Origin: Desulfuromonadales bacterium
GTDB taxonomy: Bacteria; Desulfobacterota; Desulfuromonadia; Desulfuromonadales; JACZKF01
Reading direction: 5' to 3'
Length of the DNA: 6,400 nucleotides
Assembly (NCBI GenBank): GCA_014860175.1
Contig: JACZKF010000301.1
Coordinates: forward strand, 1 to 6,400
Every line of letters begins with the position of its first letter. Positions within the stretch are counted from its first letter, which is position 1. Made by a program: the position numbers and the translations under genes. The notes beneath the pieces are model-generated. The model had not been told where the DNA came from, did no database searches, and saw only the letters and a list, made by a program, of their open reading frames with translations. This document shows, in pieces, positions 1 to 4,436 of the stretch.

Positions 1-169
1 CCAGCCAGTCGCCGTCCCGTGTCCAGGCGGGTAGAGGCGGTTTTCGACTAGACGCCGGCGGCCTGGAAGAGCTGTCGCATCGACGGGGGGCTGGGGCAGA
101 TAGGAGTTCTTCTTCCGGGGGAGATTCTGGAAGGGATCCGGCTGACGGGAGGGTTGGTCTTTCTTCGTC
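1..169. other. No gene recognised
   Basis: I looked at this stretch on both strands and found no convincing coding frame, hairpin terminator or RNA. It is GC-rich and lies downstream of the PIN-domain remnant. One plus-strand frame is open across roughly 70-169, but its translation matches nothing I know and it lacks a clear start. It may hold further debris of the locus to its left, which is outside the window. Confidence 0.4.
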
Positions 170-446
170 CTACTCTCCGAGAATCCAGACGGGCAACTCA
201 CTCTGCAGACGTCGGAGATCTTTGTCGTTGGTGATGAAGCCCGCCGCTGGTCATGGCCGTCGCCAGGTGTATGGCATCCGGAGTCCGCAAAGTGTAACGG
301 GCGCGCAGACGGTCGGCTTCGGCGGCAATGGCCGGGGAGAGTGGAACGATGGCGAGGTGGGGGAAGTGGCTGAGAATGTGCTGAACTCTTGCCGCCTCGT
401 CCGGCTGGTCGGCGAGATTGGCGAAGCTCCGAACGGGCAGGGGTTG
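170..446 (-). pseudogene. PIN-domain (VapC-like) toxin remnant, truncated and frameshifted
   Basis: Translating the minus strand from 446 gives the C-terminal half of a PIN-domain ribonuclease of the VapC type. It includes the pattern RLRARYTLRTPDAIHLATA (about 250-310), where the Asp of TPDAIHLATA is one of the acidic active-site residues. Near 243-247 the frame shifts by one base. In the new frame the family ending GFITNDKDLRRL follows, with the last conserved Asp, and then a short tail to the TAG at 170. An in-frame TGA at 447-449 closes the 5' side. The N-terminal half, with the first catalytic Asp and the start codon, is missing. VapC toxins cleave RNA and are held inactive by a partner antitoxin. 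None is visible here, so this is a dead relic rather than a working toxin. The family call is by eye, from characteristic motifs. Confidence 0.75.
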
Positions 447-452
447 TCAAAC

Positions 453-477
453 GCCCCGCCGAAGCGGTCGGCTTTTT
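453..477. terminator. Hairpin with UUCG-type loop after the hydrolase gene
   Basis: The stem consists of CCGC (456-459) pairing with GCGG (464-467), extended by GCC (453-455) with GGC (470-472) across a two-base bulge. It begins 9 bases after the hydrolase stop codon. Read on the minus strand, the loop is a C(UUCG)G tetraloop, which is unusually stable, but only GTTTG follows it. Read on the plus strand, five T follow the stem. It may therefore act in both directions: as a modest terminator for the hydrolase and a better one for transcripts coming from the left. Confidence 0.55.
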
Positions 478-480
478 GCC

Positions 481-1455
481 CTATAGCTCCGGTTCTGCAG
501 CAGTCACCAGGGGACTGGCGTCGCTCGGCCCGATAAAATCGAGAATCAAGGCCGCTGTTTCCTTCGGTTTTTGCAGTTGCAGGTCATGAACCCCGTCGGC
601 AAAGGAGACCATCTCGACGTTGGGAAGATGTTTCTTAAAAAAGATGATGTTCATGTCGGTCATCTCGCGAAACTCGGATTGGTCACCGGAGAGGTAAAGG
701 ACAGGCGCCGAAATCGATTTTGCTTCCTCGGTGAAATCTTCGACATCGTTCAGGGCCCGGGCCAGACTGAGCCAGGTGCGACGCGAAGCGGCAGCGGCAT
801 TTTTTGCCACGATCTCGGTTATTTCTTCCTGTTCTGCGCGGCTCAAATCGTCCCAGGAGGGGCCCATGATGTCCTCGGCCATGGTTTTGTCAAAGAACCC
901 CGAGCGGATAAAACCGATAATCGCATCGCCGAGGATCGGGTATTTGAGCCCCTGGATCAACCTGCGATAGGGGGTGTTTTTCGGCATGATGACGGCCCCC
1001 TCGATGGCCACGATGGAGACGACCCGCTCGGGGTATCGTGCGGCGATGTTGAGGGCGATCATCCCGCCGTAGGAAACGCCGACGATGTCGCAGCTGGCGA
1101 TTTCAAGCTTGTCCATCAGGGCAACGACCTTATCCGCCTGCTCGGCCACCAAATAGTCAAAACCGCCCTCGGGGCGACCCGATTCACCCGTGCCGAAATT
1201 GTCAATGGCCAGAAGGCGGTACTGATCCTTCAACAAAGGGATCACGCGGTTGAATATGCTGTGAGTCCCGAAGAGGCCGGGGATCAAAATGACCGGTGGG
1301 CCCTGACCGACCTCGACGTAGTGGATAGAATTGTCTGCGGCGAGGGAGAGCTTGTCCGTGCCGTACTTGGTTTGTGAACCACTGTTGTGGGCGCAGGAGA
1401 CACAGAGAAGTAAGGCGAAGGACAACAGAAGGGAGCGGGAGATTCGTTTCATCAT
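481..1455 (-). CDS. Alpha/beta hydrolase with lipoprotein-like signal peptide
   Basis: This 324-residue protein has the canonical alpha/beta hydrolase order. An oxyanion-loop region PVILIPGLFG lies at about 54-63, and LLAIDNFGTGES at 81-91 is the usual strand before the nucleophile. The nucleophile elbow G-V-S-Y-G places Ser128 as the catalytic serine. Asp258 (SGDQ) is the likely acid and His290 (GVHD) the likely base, so the triad is complete. The N-terminus is a signal sequence: KR, a hydrophobic run to about 20, then V-S-Cys21, which resembles a lipobox although Cys18 at the -3 position is atypical. It is probably an envelope-anchored esterase, lipase or related hydrolase; the substrate cannot be told. 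Two adjacent ATG codons (1455 and 1452) can start it and neither has a strong ribosome site. An AT-rich stretch of about 100 bases precedes it, and it appears to be transcribed alone. Confidence 0.9.
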   Translation of the reverse strand: MMKRISRSLLLSFALLLCVSCAHNSGSQTKYGTDKLSLAADNSIHYVEVGQGPPVILIPGLFGTHSIFNRVIPLLKDQYRLLAIDNFGTGESGRPEGGFDYLVAEQADKVVALMDKLEIASCDIVGVSYGGMIALNIAARYPERVVSIVAIEGAVIMPKNTPYRRLIQGLKYPILGDAIIGFIRSGFFDKTMAEDIMGPSWDDLSRAEQEEITEIVAKNAAAASRRTWLSLARALNDVEDFTEEAKSISAPVLYLSGDQSEFREMTDMNIIFFKKHLPNVEMVSFADGVHDLQLQKPKETAALILDFIGPSDASPLVTAAEPEL

Positions 1456-1546
1456 GACAATTTTAATATTCCAGTAGCTGCGTTTATTTTAATAGCGAGC
1501 GCAGCATACCGTGACAGAGCCAACTTATCGTAAATAATTTTGTTAA

Positions 1547-1817
1547 CTATTTTTTAACTGCCAGATAGGGAGCCGTGCGGCCGGCCACAAGTGAATGGTC
1601 GAGGGAATGACTGTCGCGTCTTGATCAGCAGATGCACATGGTTGGAGGTGACCGCATAATTCAGGATCTGCGCACCAAAGCGTTTGCGCGCTTCATACAG
1701 CCAGGAGACAAACCGGCTGCGGTCCTGAGCGAACTTCAGCAAGAACTCTTTCTTGTGGCAACGATGGGTGATGTGCCAGATGCAGCCTGGAATGTAATGC
1801 CGATTCGCCCTTGCCAT
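1547..1817 (-). pseudogene. REP-associated tyrosine transposase (RAYT), truncated N-terminal part
   Basis: The translation opens with the hallmark start of RAYT/Y1 transposases (MARANRHYIPG, then WHITHRCHKKEFLLKF). It continues to NYAVTSNHVHLLI, whose His-x-His is the metal-binding HUH motif of these single-strand transposases. I place the start at the ATG at 1817 rather than further upstream, because GGGAGG sits just before it. After the HUH motif the frame breaks: the original frame runs through unrelated residues to TAA at 1554, while the next frame restores family-like sequence (HSLDHSLVAGRTA) before a TAG at 1547. The shift lies near 1607-1620. The catalytic tyrosine and the C-terminal half, which should follow, are missing. 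Intact family members are about twice this length. RAYTs process REP palindromes, and such repeats lie immediately upstream. Confidence 0.8.
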
Positions 1818-1840
1818 GCCCCCCTCCCATTGCGACAAAT

Positions 1841-1887
1841 GCTAAAAGCCGCTTTTCGCCCCTGGGACAGTTTGGGGACAGGTCCCG
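1841..1887. repeat. REP-like palindromic repeat upstream of the RAYT
   Basis: Two short tracts recur: GGGACAG at 1864-1870 and GGGACAGGTCCC at 1875-1886. The second is itself palindromic, GGGAC and GTCCC around AG. Next to them is a small hairpin with AAAAG (1844-1848) and CTTTT (1852-1856) around CCG. The group lies 24-70 bases ahead of the RAYT start. This is the usual arrangement for the REP sequences that a RAYT recognises. An inverted copy of the 13-base core occurs at 2091-2103. Confidence 0.6.
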
Positions 1888-1921
1888 TTTTCCCTTTTTC
1901 TAACGCCGACTTGACCGCTAA

Positions 1922-1996
1922 TTATATTTCCCGGGCTTGCTTCGCCGCACCGGGACGGCCGTATCCCCATCGGGGCTTCTTGCGACGATGATCCCC
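1922..1996 (-). pseudogene. Possible C-terminal tail of a second RAYT
   Basis: On the minus strand a short open frame ends at TAA (1922-1924). It reads RRKKPRWGYGRPGAAKQAREI, shown here in outline only, and is basic with a glycine/proline-rich GRPGAA element. It resembles the tails I associate with transposase-like proteins. The frame is closed by a stop about 35 codons upstream, so no whole gene exists. Its position between two inverted REP cores (1875-1887 and 2091-2103) suggests an internally deleted RAYT element. The identification rests on style of sequence and position only. Confidence 0.3.
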
Positions 1997-2090
1997 GAGC
2001 CCATTTCCCTCCGGCGATTACTCTTCCTCCGGCTCACCTTGGTCTCTTATTGAAAATTGCTTTGCAAGTAGCTGTTTTTAGATTAAAATT

Positions 2091-2103
2091 CGGGACCTGT
2101 CCC
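2091..2103. repeat. Inverted copy of the REP core
   Basis: CGGGACCTGTCCC is the exact reverse complement of the 13 bases at 1875-1887. The pair encloses about 200 bases with no intact gene. Only six bases separate this repeat from the stop codon of the cassette 3 ORF. It therefore marks the junction between the gene cassette array and the REP/RAYT zone. Confidence 0.65.
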
Positions 2104-2109
2104 TAAGGC

Positions 2110-2301
2110 CTACCGCTCTTCCGGAAACCGTTGCTGCCAAAGATCCCAAAGCTGCTCGTAGTCATTCTGCATATAGCGCTTTACCGCAGCTGCGGCATCT
2201 TCACCGCCCTGCTCGTAAAGCACCAGCGCATCACGCGCTTTCTGATCCAGCGCTCTGATCAGATTTTTTGCGGCTAAAAACCACCGAATCATCATCACCA
2301 T
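2110..2301 (-). CDS. Small unknown protein, first gene of cassette 3
   Basis: A 63-residue frame starts at the ATG at 2301 and ends at TAG (2110-2112). An alternative TTG lies two codons upstream, and Met3 and Met4 are also possible starts. The predicted protein is soluble, with a hydrophobic N-terminal patch (IRWFLAAKNLI), an acidic, alanine-rich helical middle and an aromatic C-terminus (DYEQLWDLWQQRF). I recognise no family. The start lies 13 bases after the R' core of the upstream attC, the usual tight spacing for a cassette gene, which is the main support for its being real. No matching attC follows: the sequence runs into the REP repeat, so the cassette is cut off or has lost its 3' end. 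No strong ribosome site is visible. Confidence 0.5.
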   Translation of the reverse strand: MVMMIRWFLAAKNLIRALDQKARDALVLYEQGGEDAAAAVKRYMQNDYEQLWDLWQQRFPEER

Positions 2302-2313
2302 TCTCAACCAGCG

Positions 2314-2389
2314 TCATAACGCCCAGCGTACCCGGCGCCCAACTGAGCGCAGCGTAGGTGGTGCGTCCGAGTTAACGCTGTTGTTATGC
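2314..2389 (-). mobile_element. attC: attC site ending cassette 2
   Basis: This 76-base site reads on the minus strand from R'' GCATAAC (2389-2383) to R' GTTATGA (2320-2314). The paired boxes are ATAAC with GTTAT and CAGCG (2380-2376) with CGCTG (2328-2324), separated by unpaired spacers. An inner arm pairs CTCGG/CGC (2371-2363) with GCGCCGGG (2338-2331), leaving A2366 extrahelical. That folded architecture, rather than base sequence, is what integron integrases recognise. The stop codon of the RDD gene lies within R'', as is common in cassettes. Crossover would fall between 2320 and 2319. Confidence 0.85.
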
Positions 2390-2790
2390 CATTATCACAA
2401 CTGAACCAGAGGCAAAGTCATGGACGGCCCGCCTATCTTTTGTAAATGGAATCGAGAGTAGAGAGATAAACCCGAGAAGAATTTTAATTATTATTCTCAG
2501 GTACGCAGCTGGTATTGAAATATTCTCGTAAGAGCCAAAAGTCCTTACCCTGATTCCGGTTATTTTTTGCCCGAGGGTGCAAAAACGACTTGTGAAAATT
2601 GGCTCATACAAGAAGAACATCCCTAGAAATACGGCAATGCGCGCGTAGCCAGCAAGGGCGGAATCGGAGTCAATGGCAAGAGATGCGAATATGACAACGG
2701 AGAGAATAAAAACACCATCGATGAAGGTTGAGAGATAACGTCTTAAAATTGTCGGGCTTTCTAGCATTGCAATTTCCCCCTTTGGCATAA
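2320..2790 (-). mobile_element. Integron gene cassette 2 (complete, 471 bases)
   Basis: The cassette begins with TTATGCC at 2790, just after the crossover G at 2791, and ends at the G of R' at 2320. Its own R'' with one flanking base (GGCATAAC, 2390-2383) is the perfect 8-base reverse complement of GTTATGCC, which would form on circularisation. The cassette is therefore matched end to end and looks intact. It carries a single gene, for an RDD membrane protein, with little wasted sequence. The size and the one-gene layout fit typical cassettes. Confidence 0.85.
2384..2767 (-). CDS. RDD-family small integral membrane protein
   Basis: The 127-residue protein has the features of RDD proteins. 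An N-terminal Arg/Asp pair lies in a membrane segment (RRYLSTFIDGVFIL, Arg10 and Asp17). A GQKITGIRV loop lies at 66-74, and the family's C-terminal Asp-containing element DRRAVHDFASGSVVI lies at 111-125. Three hydrophobic segments are visible at about 13-33, 41-58 and 89-108. The family is widespread in bacterial membranes; some members have been linked to ion transport, but no activity can be assigned here. I chose the ATG at 2767, preceded by GGGGG eight bases upstream. The frame stays open to an ATG at 2842, but those 25 codons are the attC site of the preceding cassette and not protein. The stop TAA lies inside the R'' box of the next attC. This is the single gene of cassette 2. Confidence 0.85.
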   Translation of the reverse strand: MLESPTILRRYLSTFIDGVFILSVVIFASLAIDSDSALAGYARIAVFLGMFFLYEPIFTSRFCTLGQKITGIRVRTFGSYENISIPAAYLRIIIKILLGFISLLSIPFTKDRRAVHDFASGSVVIMA

Positions 2791-2850
2791 CGCCTGGAGT
2801 GACCTGCGCAGCGGTTTTTTGTCGCGTCAGAGTCGATGCCATTGTTAGAT
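2785..2850 (-). mobile_element. attC: attC site ending cassette 1
   Basis: This is a 66-base site on the minus strand from R'' ATCTAAC (2850-2844) to R' GTTATGC (2791-2785). L'' TGG (2841-2839) pairs with L' CCA (2797-2795). Inside, GAC-CTG-CGC (2834-2824) pairs over nine bases with GCGCAGGTC (2809-2801), leaving T2831 and A2827 as single extrahelical bases. The end loop is A-rich. R'' matches R' only partly, as expected in an array where the bases after the crossover belong to the next cassette. It overlaps 25 codons that would otherwise be read as the N-terminus of the RDD protein. Confidence 0.85.
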
Positions 2851-3355
2851 GGCGTTTTCGAATTTATGTAATTAATGCATTAAAAAAACGTCCTATTTTC
2901 AGACCATAAAACATTTCTTCTTTTGTTGGAGTATCCTTTTTCACATTCCAGATAAGCCAAAGGCCAGTGGCCGAAACAGTGTCAATTCTTTTGCTCTCAT
3001 ATTCGAGGACAAAATTTTACAGATCATACATTGCCCTAGGTGAATCTTTATTCCATTCACCCAAGTATGCATAGGCGGCATCTGCCAACTTACTAAAGCC
3101 AGCACCAGAAAAATCGCGCTCCCGGGTTTGCAATGCCAAAAACGTGCAAGCAATTGTGGCAAAGAAATCCCAATCATCAGCATCTGCTTGGTCGCGAATT
3201 AGCCAAATTTTAATTGATTGGTCATCTTTTATAAGACTATTCAAGGAGGAAATTGCTATCAAATTCGAAGTATCCACCATCTGTTTGGCGATCTTCTTCT
3301 TTTGGTTAAAAAACATGTAATCAAATCCTTCCTCGTAAAATTTCCAGACAACTAA
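2791..3355 (-). mobile_element. Integron gene cassette 1 (565 bases)
   Basis: The cassette runs from TTAGTT (from 3355) to the crossover G at 2791. Its R'' (ATCTAAC) pairs at six of seven positions with GTTAGTT, which would be restored on circularisation, better than with the GTTATGC now beside it. It holds one gene, interrupted by a stop. It is distinctly AT-richer than the flanking hydrolase and oxidoreductase genes, in line with foreign origin. The upstream edge is less certain than the downstream edge because no attC or proven attI precedes it. Confidence 0.65.
2864..3316 (-). pseudogene. Unknown cassette 1 protein with in-frame stop
   Basis: The ATG at 3316 is preceded by a good ribosome site (GAGGAAGGA, nine bases before). 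The frame runs 99 codons to TAA at 3017-3019, and the same frame then stays open for 50 further codons to TAA at 2864-2866, 14 bases before the attC. The second part still looks like protein (NFVLEYESKRIDTVSATGL, then LWLIWNVKKDTPTKEE), so the first TAA probably interrupts a gene of about 150 residues. The alternative is a functional 99-residue protein. The translation is soluble, with a lysine-rich start (MFFNQKKKIAKQ), an acidic middle (DQADADDWDFFA) and an Ala/Tyr-rich helix near 80-90. I recognise no family. The position right after the cassette boundary and the good ribosome site support expression from the upstream promoter. Confidence 0.6.
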
Positions 3356-3356
3356 C
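3350..3356 (-). other. Cassette boundary core (possible attI or worn attC end)
   Basis: GTTAGTT on the minus strand fits the crossover core GTTRRRY except at the last two positions and is followed directly by cassette 1. It is preceded by CTAA. I found no R'' partner within about 140 bases upstream, so it is either an attI-type primary site, a solitary secondary site, or the remnant of a deleted cassette's attC. The assignment depends on its good match to the R'' of cassette 1. Confidence 0.45.
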
Positions 3357-3361
3357 TTAGA

Positions 3362-3378
3362 TTAGACAGTCTGTACAA
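3362..3378. promoter_or_regulatory. Second, imperfect copy of the palindromic operator
   Basis: TTAGACAGTCTGT (3362-3374) repeats 13 bases of the palindrome at 3482-3498, read on the other strand, and continues as an imperfect right arm with two mismatches. It lies in the leader between the promoter and the first cassette gene. Two copies of one palindrome around a transcription start suggest cooperative binding or looping by one regulator. The regulator is not in this window. Confidence 0.5.
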
Positions 3379-3415
3379 AATCGGCTCAGAGCTGCATAGC
3401 ACCTTAATCTTCCTG

Positions 3416-3436
3416 CTGAATTTCTCTAAAATTCAG
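3416..3436. other. AT-rich hairpin in the cassette leader
   Basis: CTGAATTT (3416-3423) and AAATTCAG (3429-3436) form perfect 8-base arms around a five-base loop. It lies in the transcribed leader downstream of the 3469-3497 promoter. No T-tract follows on either strand, so a simple terminator is unlikely. It could be an RNA-stabilising hairpin or another protein site. Confidence 0.5.
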
Positions 3437-3468
3437 ACTTTCTAGCCTGATAAGATGCTTCGGCAAAG

Positions 3469-3497
3469 ATTGTAGGCCGGTTTAGACAGACTGTCTA
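3469..3497 (-). promoter_or_regulatory. Sigma70-type promoter reading into the cassette array
   Basis: On the minus strand a -35 box TAGACA (3497-3492, five of six to consensus) and a -10 box TACAAT (3474-3469, five of six) are separated by 17 bases, the ideal spacing. Transcription would begin near 3462 and run through the leader into cassette 1, 2 and 3. This is the best promoter I can see in the window and would act as the cassette promoter. The -35 box lies inside a perfect palindrome. Confidence 0.6.
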
Positions 3498-3498
3498 A
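3482..3498. promoter_or_regulatory. Perfect 17-base palindromic operator overlapping the -35 box
   Basis: TTAGACAG and CTGTCTAA flank a single central base with perfect symmetry. The size and AGAC...GTCT style resemble operators of TetR-type repressors, though that is inference. Because it covers the -35 box, binding would be expected to repress. A related copy lies 120 bases downstream, centre to centre. Confidence 0.6.
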
Positions 3499-3563
3499 GC
3501 CTCTAAGAGCCCGTCGGTTCGGCGAGGCTGCCCTGGTTGGAGTTAGCGGGTACTGGGTGCATG

Positions 3564-3602
3564 AAAAAAGCCGCCCGGCCGGCTGTCCCGACTGTGGCGG
3601 CT
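3564..3602 (-). terminator. Rho-independent terminator after the nucleotidyltransferase gene
   Basis: Read on the minus strand, AGCCGCC (3602-3596) pairs with GGCGGCT (3575-3569) around a 20-base loop, and a run of six T (3569-3564) follows. It lies about 120 bases after the nucleotidyltransferase stop and just before the cassette promoter, so it would insulate the array from upstream transcription. Confidence 0.75.
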
Positions 3603-3720
3603 CTGATTGGCTGCGATGATTTTCCATCCTTCCCCCTCGGATGAAGCAGCCCCCATTGAAAAGCTTTTCCCCCCGGATGTCAACGCCTCATCCAGTCTCC
3701 GGCCTCCAATTCATATCCAC

Positions 3721-4173
3721 CTACTCTGCCGCCAGCTCCTCGAGCATCTCCACGTCGAGCCGGTCTCGTGTCCGACCGGTCGCCAGCTTGTTTTTCTTCA
3801 GCTCTTTCAGGCCGATAAAGGGGATCTCCACCCCTTCGATCGACAGGAGATTTCTGCCGTTTTCAGCCTCGTCGTAAGCGACGCCGTCGATGCGGTTCAA
3901 GATGTCGATCCGGCAAGGAGCCACGCCGATCTGGAAGACAATCCCTTCCTCGGCGAACTGACCGGGTCCGAGATCGGCGAGGGGCGCGCCGAAGCGGGCA
4001 AGAGAGCGGAACACTTTCTCGGCATTGGCCAGCGACGGCCGGATGAAGATGTCGATATCACCGGTTGCCCGGGGAAGGCCGTAGGCGGCGAGTGCATACG
4101 CCCCGACCACGAGGTAATCAACCTCTTCTTCGTTCAAGATGGACAACATCTCTTTGTAGTCGGTATTCAGCAT
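3721..4173 (-). CDS. Nucleotidyltransferase-fold protein (toxin-antitoxin/Abi-type)
   Basis: The 150-residue protein carries the nucleotidyltransferase signature. A glycine-rich helix start VVGAYALAAYG lies at 22-32, and RATGDIDIFI follows with Asp39 and Asp41 as the paired metal ligands. A third acidic residue, Asp90, lies in CRIDIL. Near the C-terminus, GLKELKKNKLATGRTRDRLDVEMLEE matches the conserved Lys/Arg-Asp tail of small nucleotidyltransferase-like proteins. That group includes members of AbiEii-type and MNT-type toxin-antitoxin systems, which transfer nucleotides to RNA or protein targets. The ATG at 4173 is chosen because GAGGGAG precedes it at good spacing; an in-frame extension to 4233 lacks such a site. 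All catalytic acids are present, so the protein could be active. No HEPN-type partner is visible. A terminator follows at 3564. Confidence 0.8.
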   Translation of the reverse strand: MLNTDYKEMLSILNEEEVDYLVVGAYALAAYGLPRATGDIDIFIRPSLANAEKVFRSLARFGAPLADLGPGQFAEEGIVFQIGVAPCRIDILNRIDGVAYDEAENGRNLLSIEGVEIPFIGLKELKKNKLATGRTRDRLDVEMLEELAAE

Positions 4174-4300
4174 CCGCGCTCCCTCTGCCGAAAACGGCCC
4201 AGGTCGACTTGGTGATCTCCCAGATCTGGTCAAGAGCCACTTCCGAAAGGCAACGGTTTGATTCCCGCTGCGGATTGACGGTGATCTTGGAACGGTCCAT
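4118..4300 (-). CDS. Small ORF overlapping the nucleotidyltransferase start
   Basis: A 60-residue frame begins at the ATG at 4300 (MDRSKITVNPQRES) and ends 56 bases inside the next gene, in a different frame. The middle (SEVALDQIWEITKSTWAVFG) looks like ordinary protein, but the last part is arginine-rich and may be read only by chance across the downstream start. I recognise no family; the first residues loosely recall the ITVNP opening of DUF433 proteins, which is too short to count. Being small and directly upstream of a toxin-like gene, it might be an antitoxin or a decayed piece of one. There is no strong ribosome site. Confidence 0.3.
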   Translation of the reverse strand: MDRSKITVNPQRESNRCLSEVALDQIWEITKSTWAVFGRGSADAEYRLQRDVVHLERRRG

Positions 4301-4330
4301 CGCGACTCGCAAAGTAAAGGTAATATGGGA

Positions 4331-4358
4331 AATTTACACCGGAAATCCGCGGCGACAA
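4331..4358 (-). promoter_or_regulatory. Candidate promoter for the nucleotidyltransferase pair
   Basis: TTGTCG (4358-4353) and TAAATT (4336-4331) are separated by 16 bases, and each matches four of six consensus positions. Transcription would start about 25 bases ahead of the small ORF at 4300. The match is modest, and position is its main support. Confidence 0.3.
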
Positions 4359-4436
4359 AGCGAAAACATGCGATTCCTAGTTGGGAGCTTCCGGTTAGGG
4401 GGCGAAGGGCGGGAAAAGGCCTGGCATGTTCACTGC

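Noticed and set aside
571..1377. Long plus-strand open frame of 268 codons
   Set aside because: It is the complement of the alpha/beta hydrolase gene, whose minus-strand frame has a full catalytic triad. The plus translation shows no family motif.
1456..1546. Promoter for the hydrolase gene in the AT-rich upstream stretch
   Set aside because: Several TATTAA- or TTGGCT-like words exist, but no pair has a spacing near 17 bases.
2941..3183. Minus-strand 80-codon frame within cassette 1
   Set aside because: It overlaps the frame that has the good ribosome site and the fitting end near the attC, and its own start has no ribosome site.
3357..3547. An attC for a cassette upstream of 3356 using GCTAAC at 3547-3542 as R''
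   Set aside because: The site would be about 198 bases long, beyond the usual attC range, and I could not pair inner L boxes.
3442..3627. Minus-strand 61-codon frame over the terminator and promoter
   Set aside because: It runs through a terminator hairpin and the promoter/operator, and looks like chance coding.
3607..4215. Plus-strand frame of 202 codons opposite the nucleotidyltransferase
   Set aside because: It is the complement of a gene with recognised motifs, and the translation has no recognisable features.
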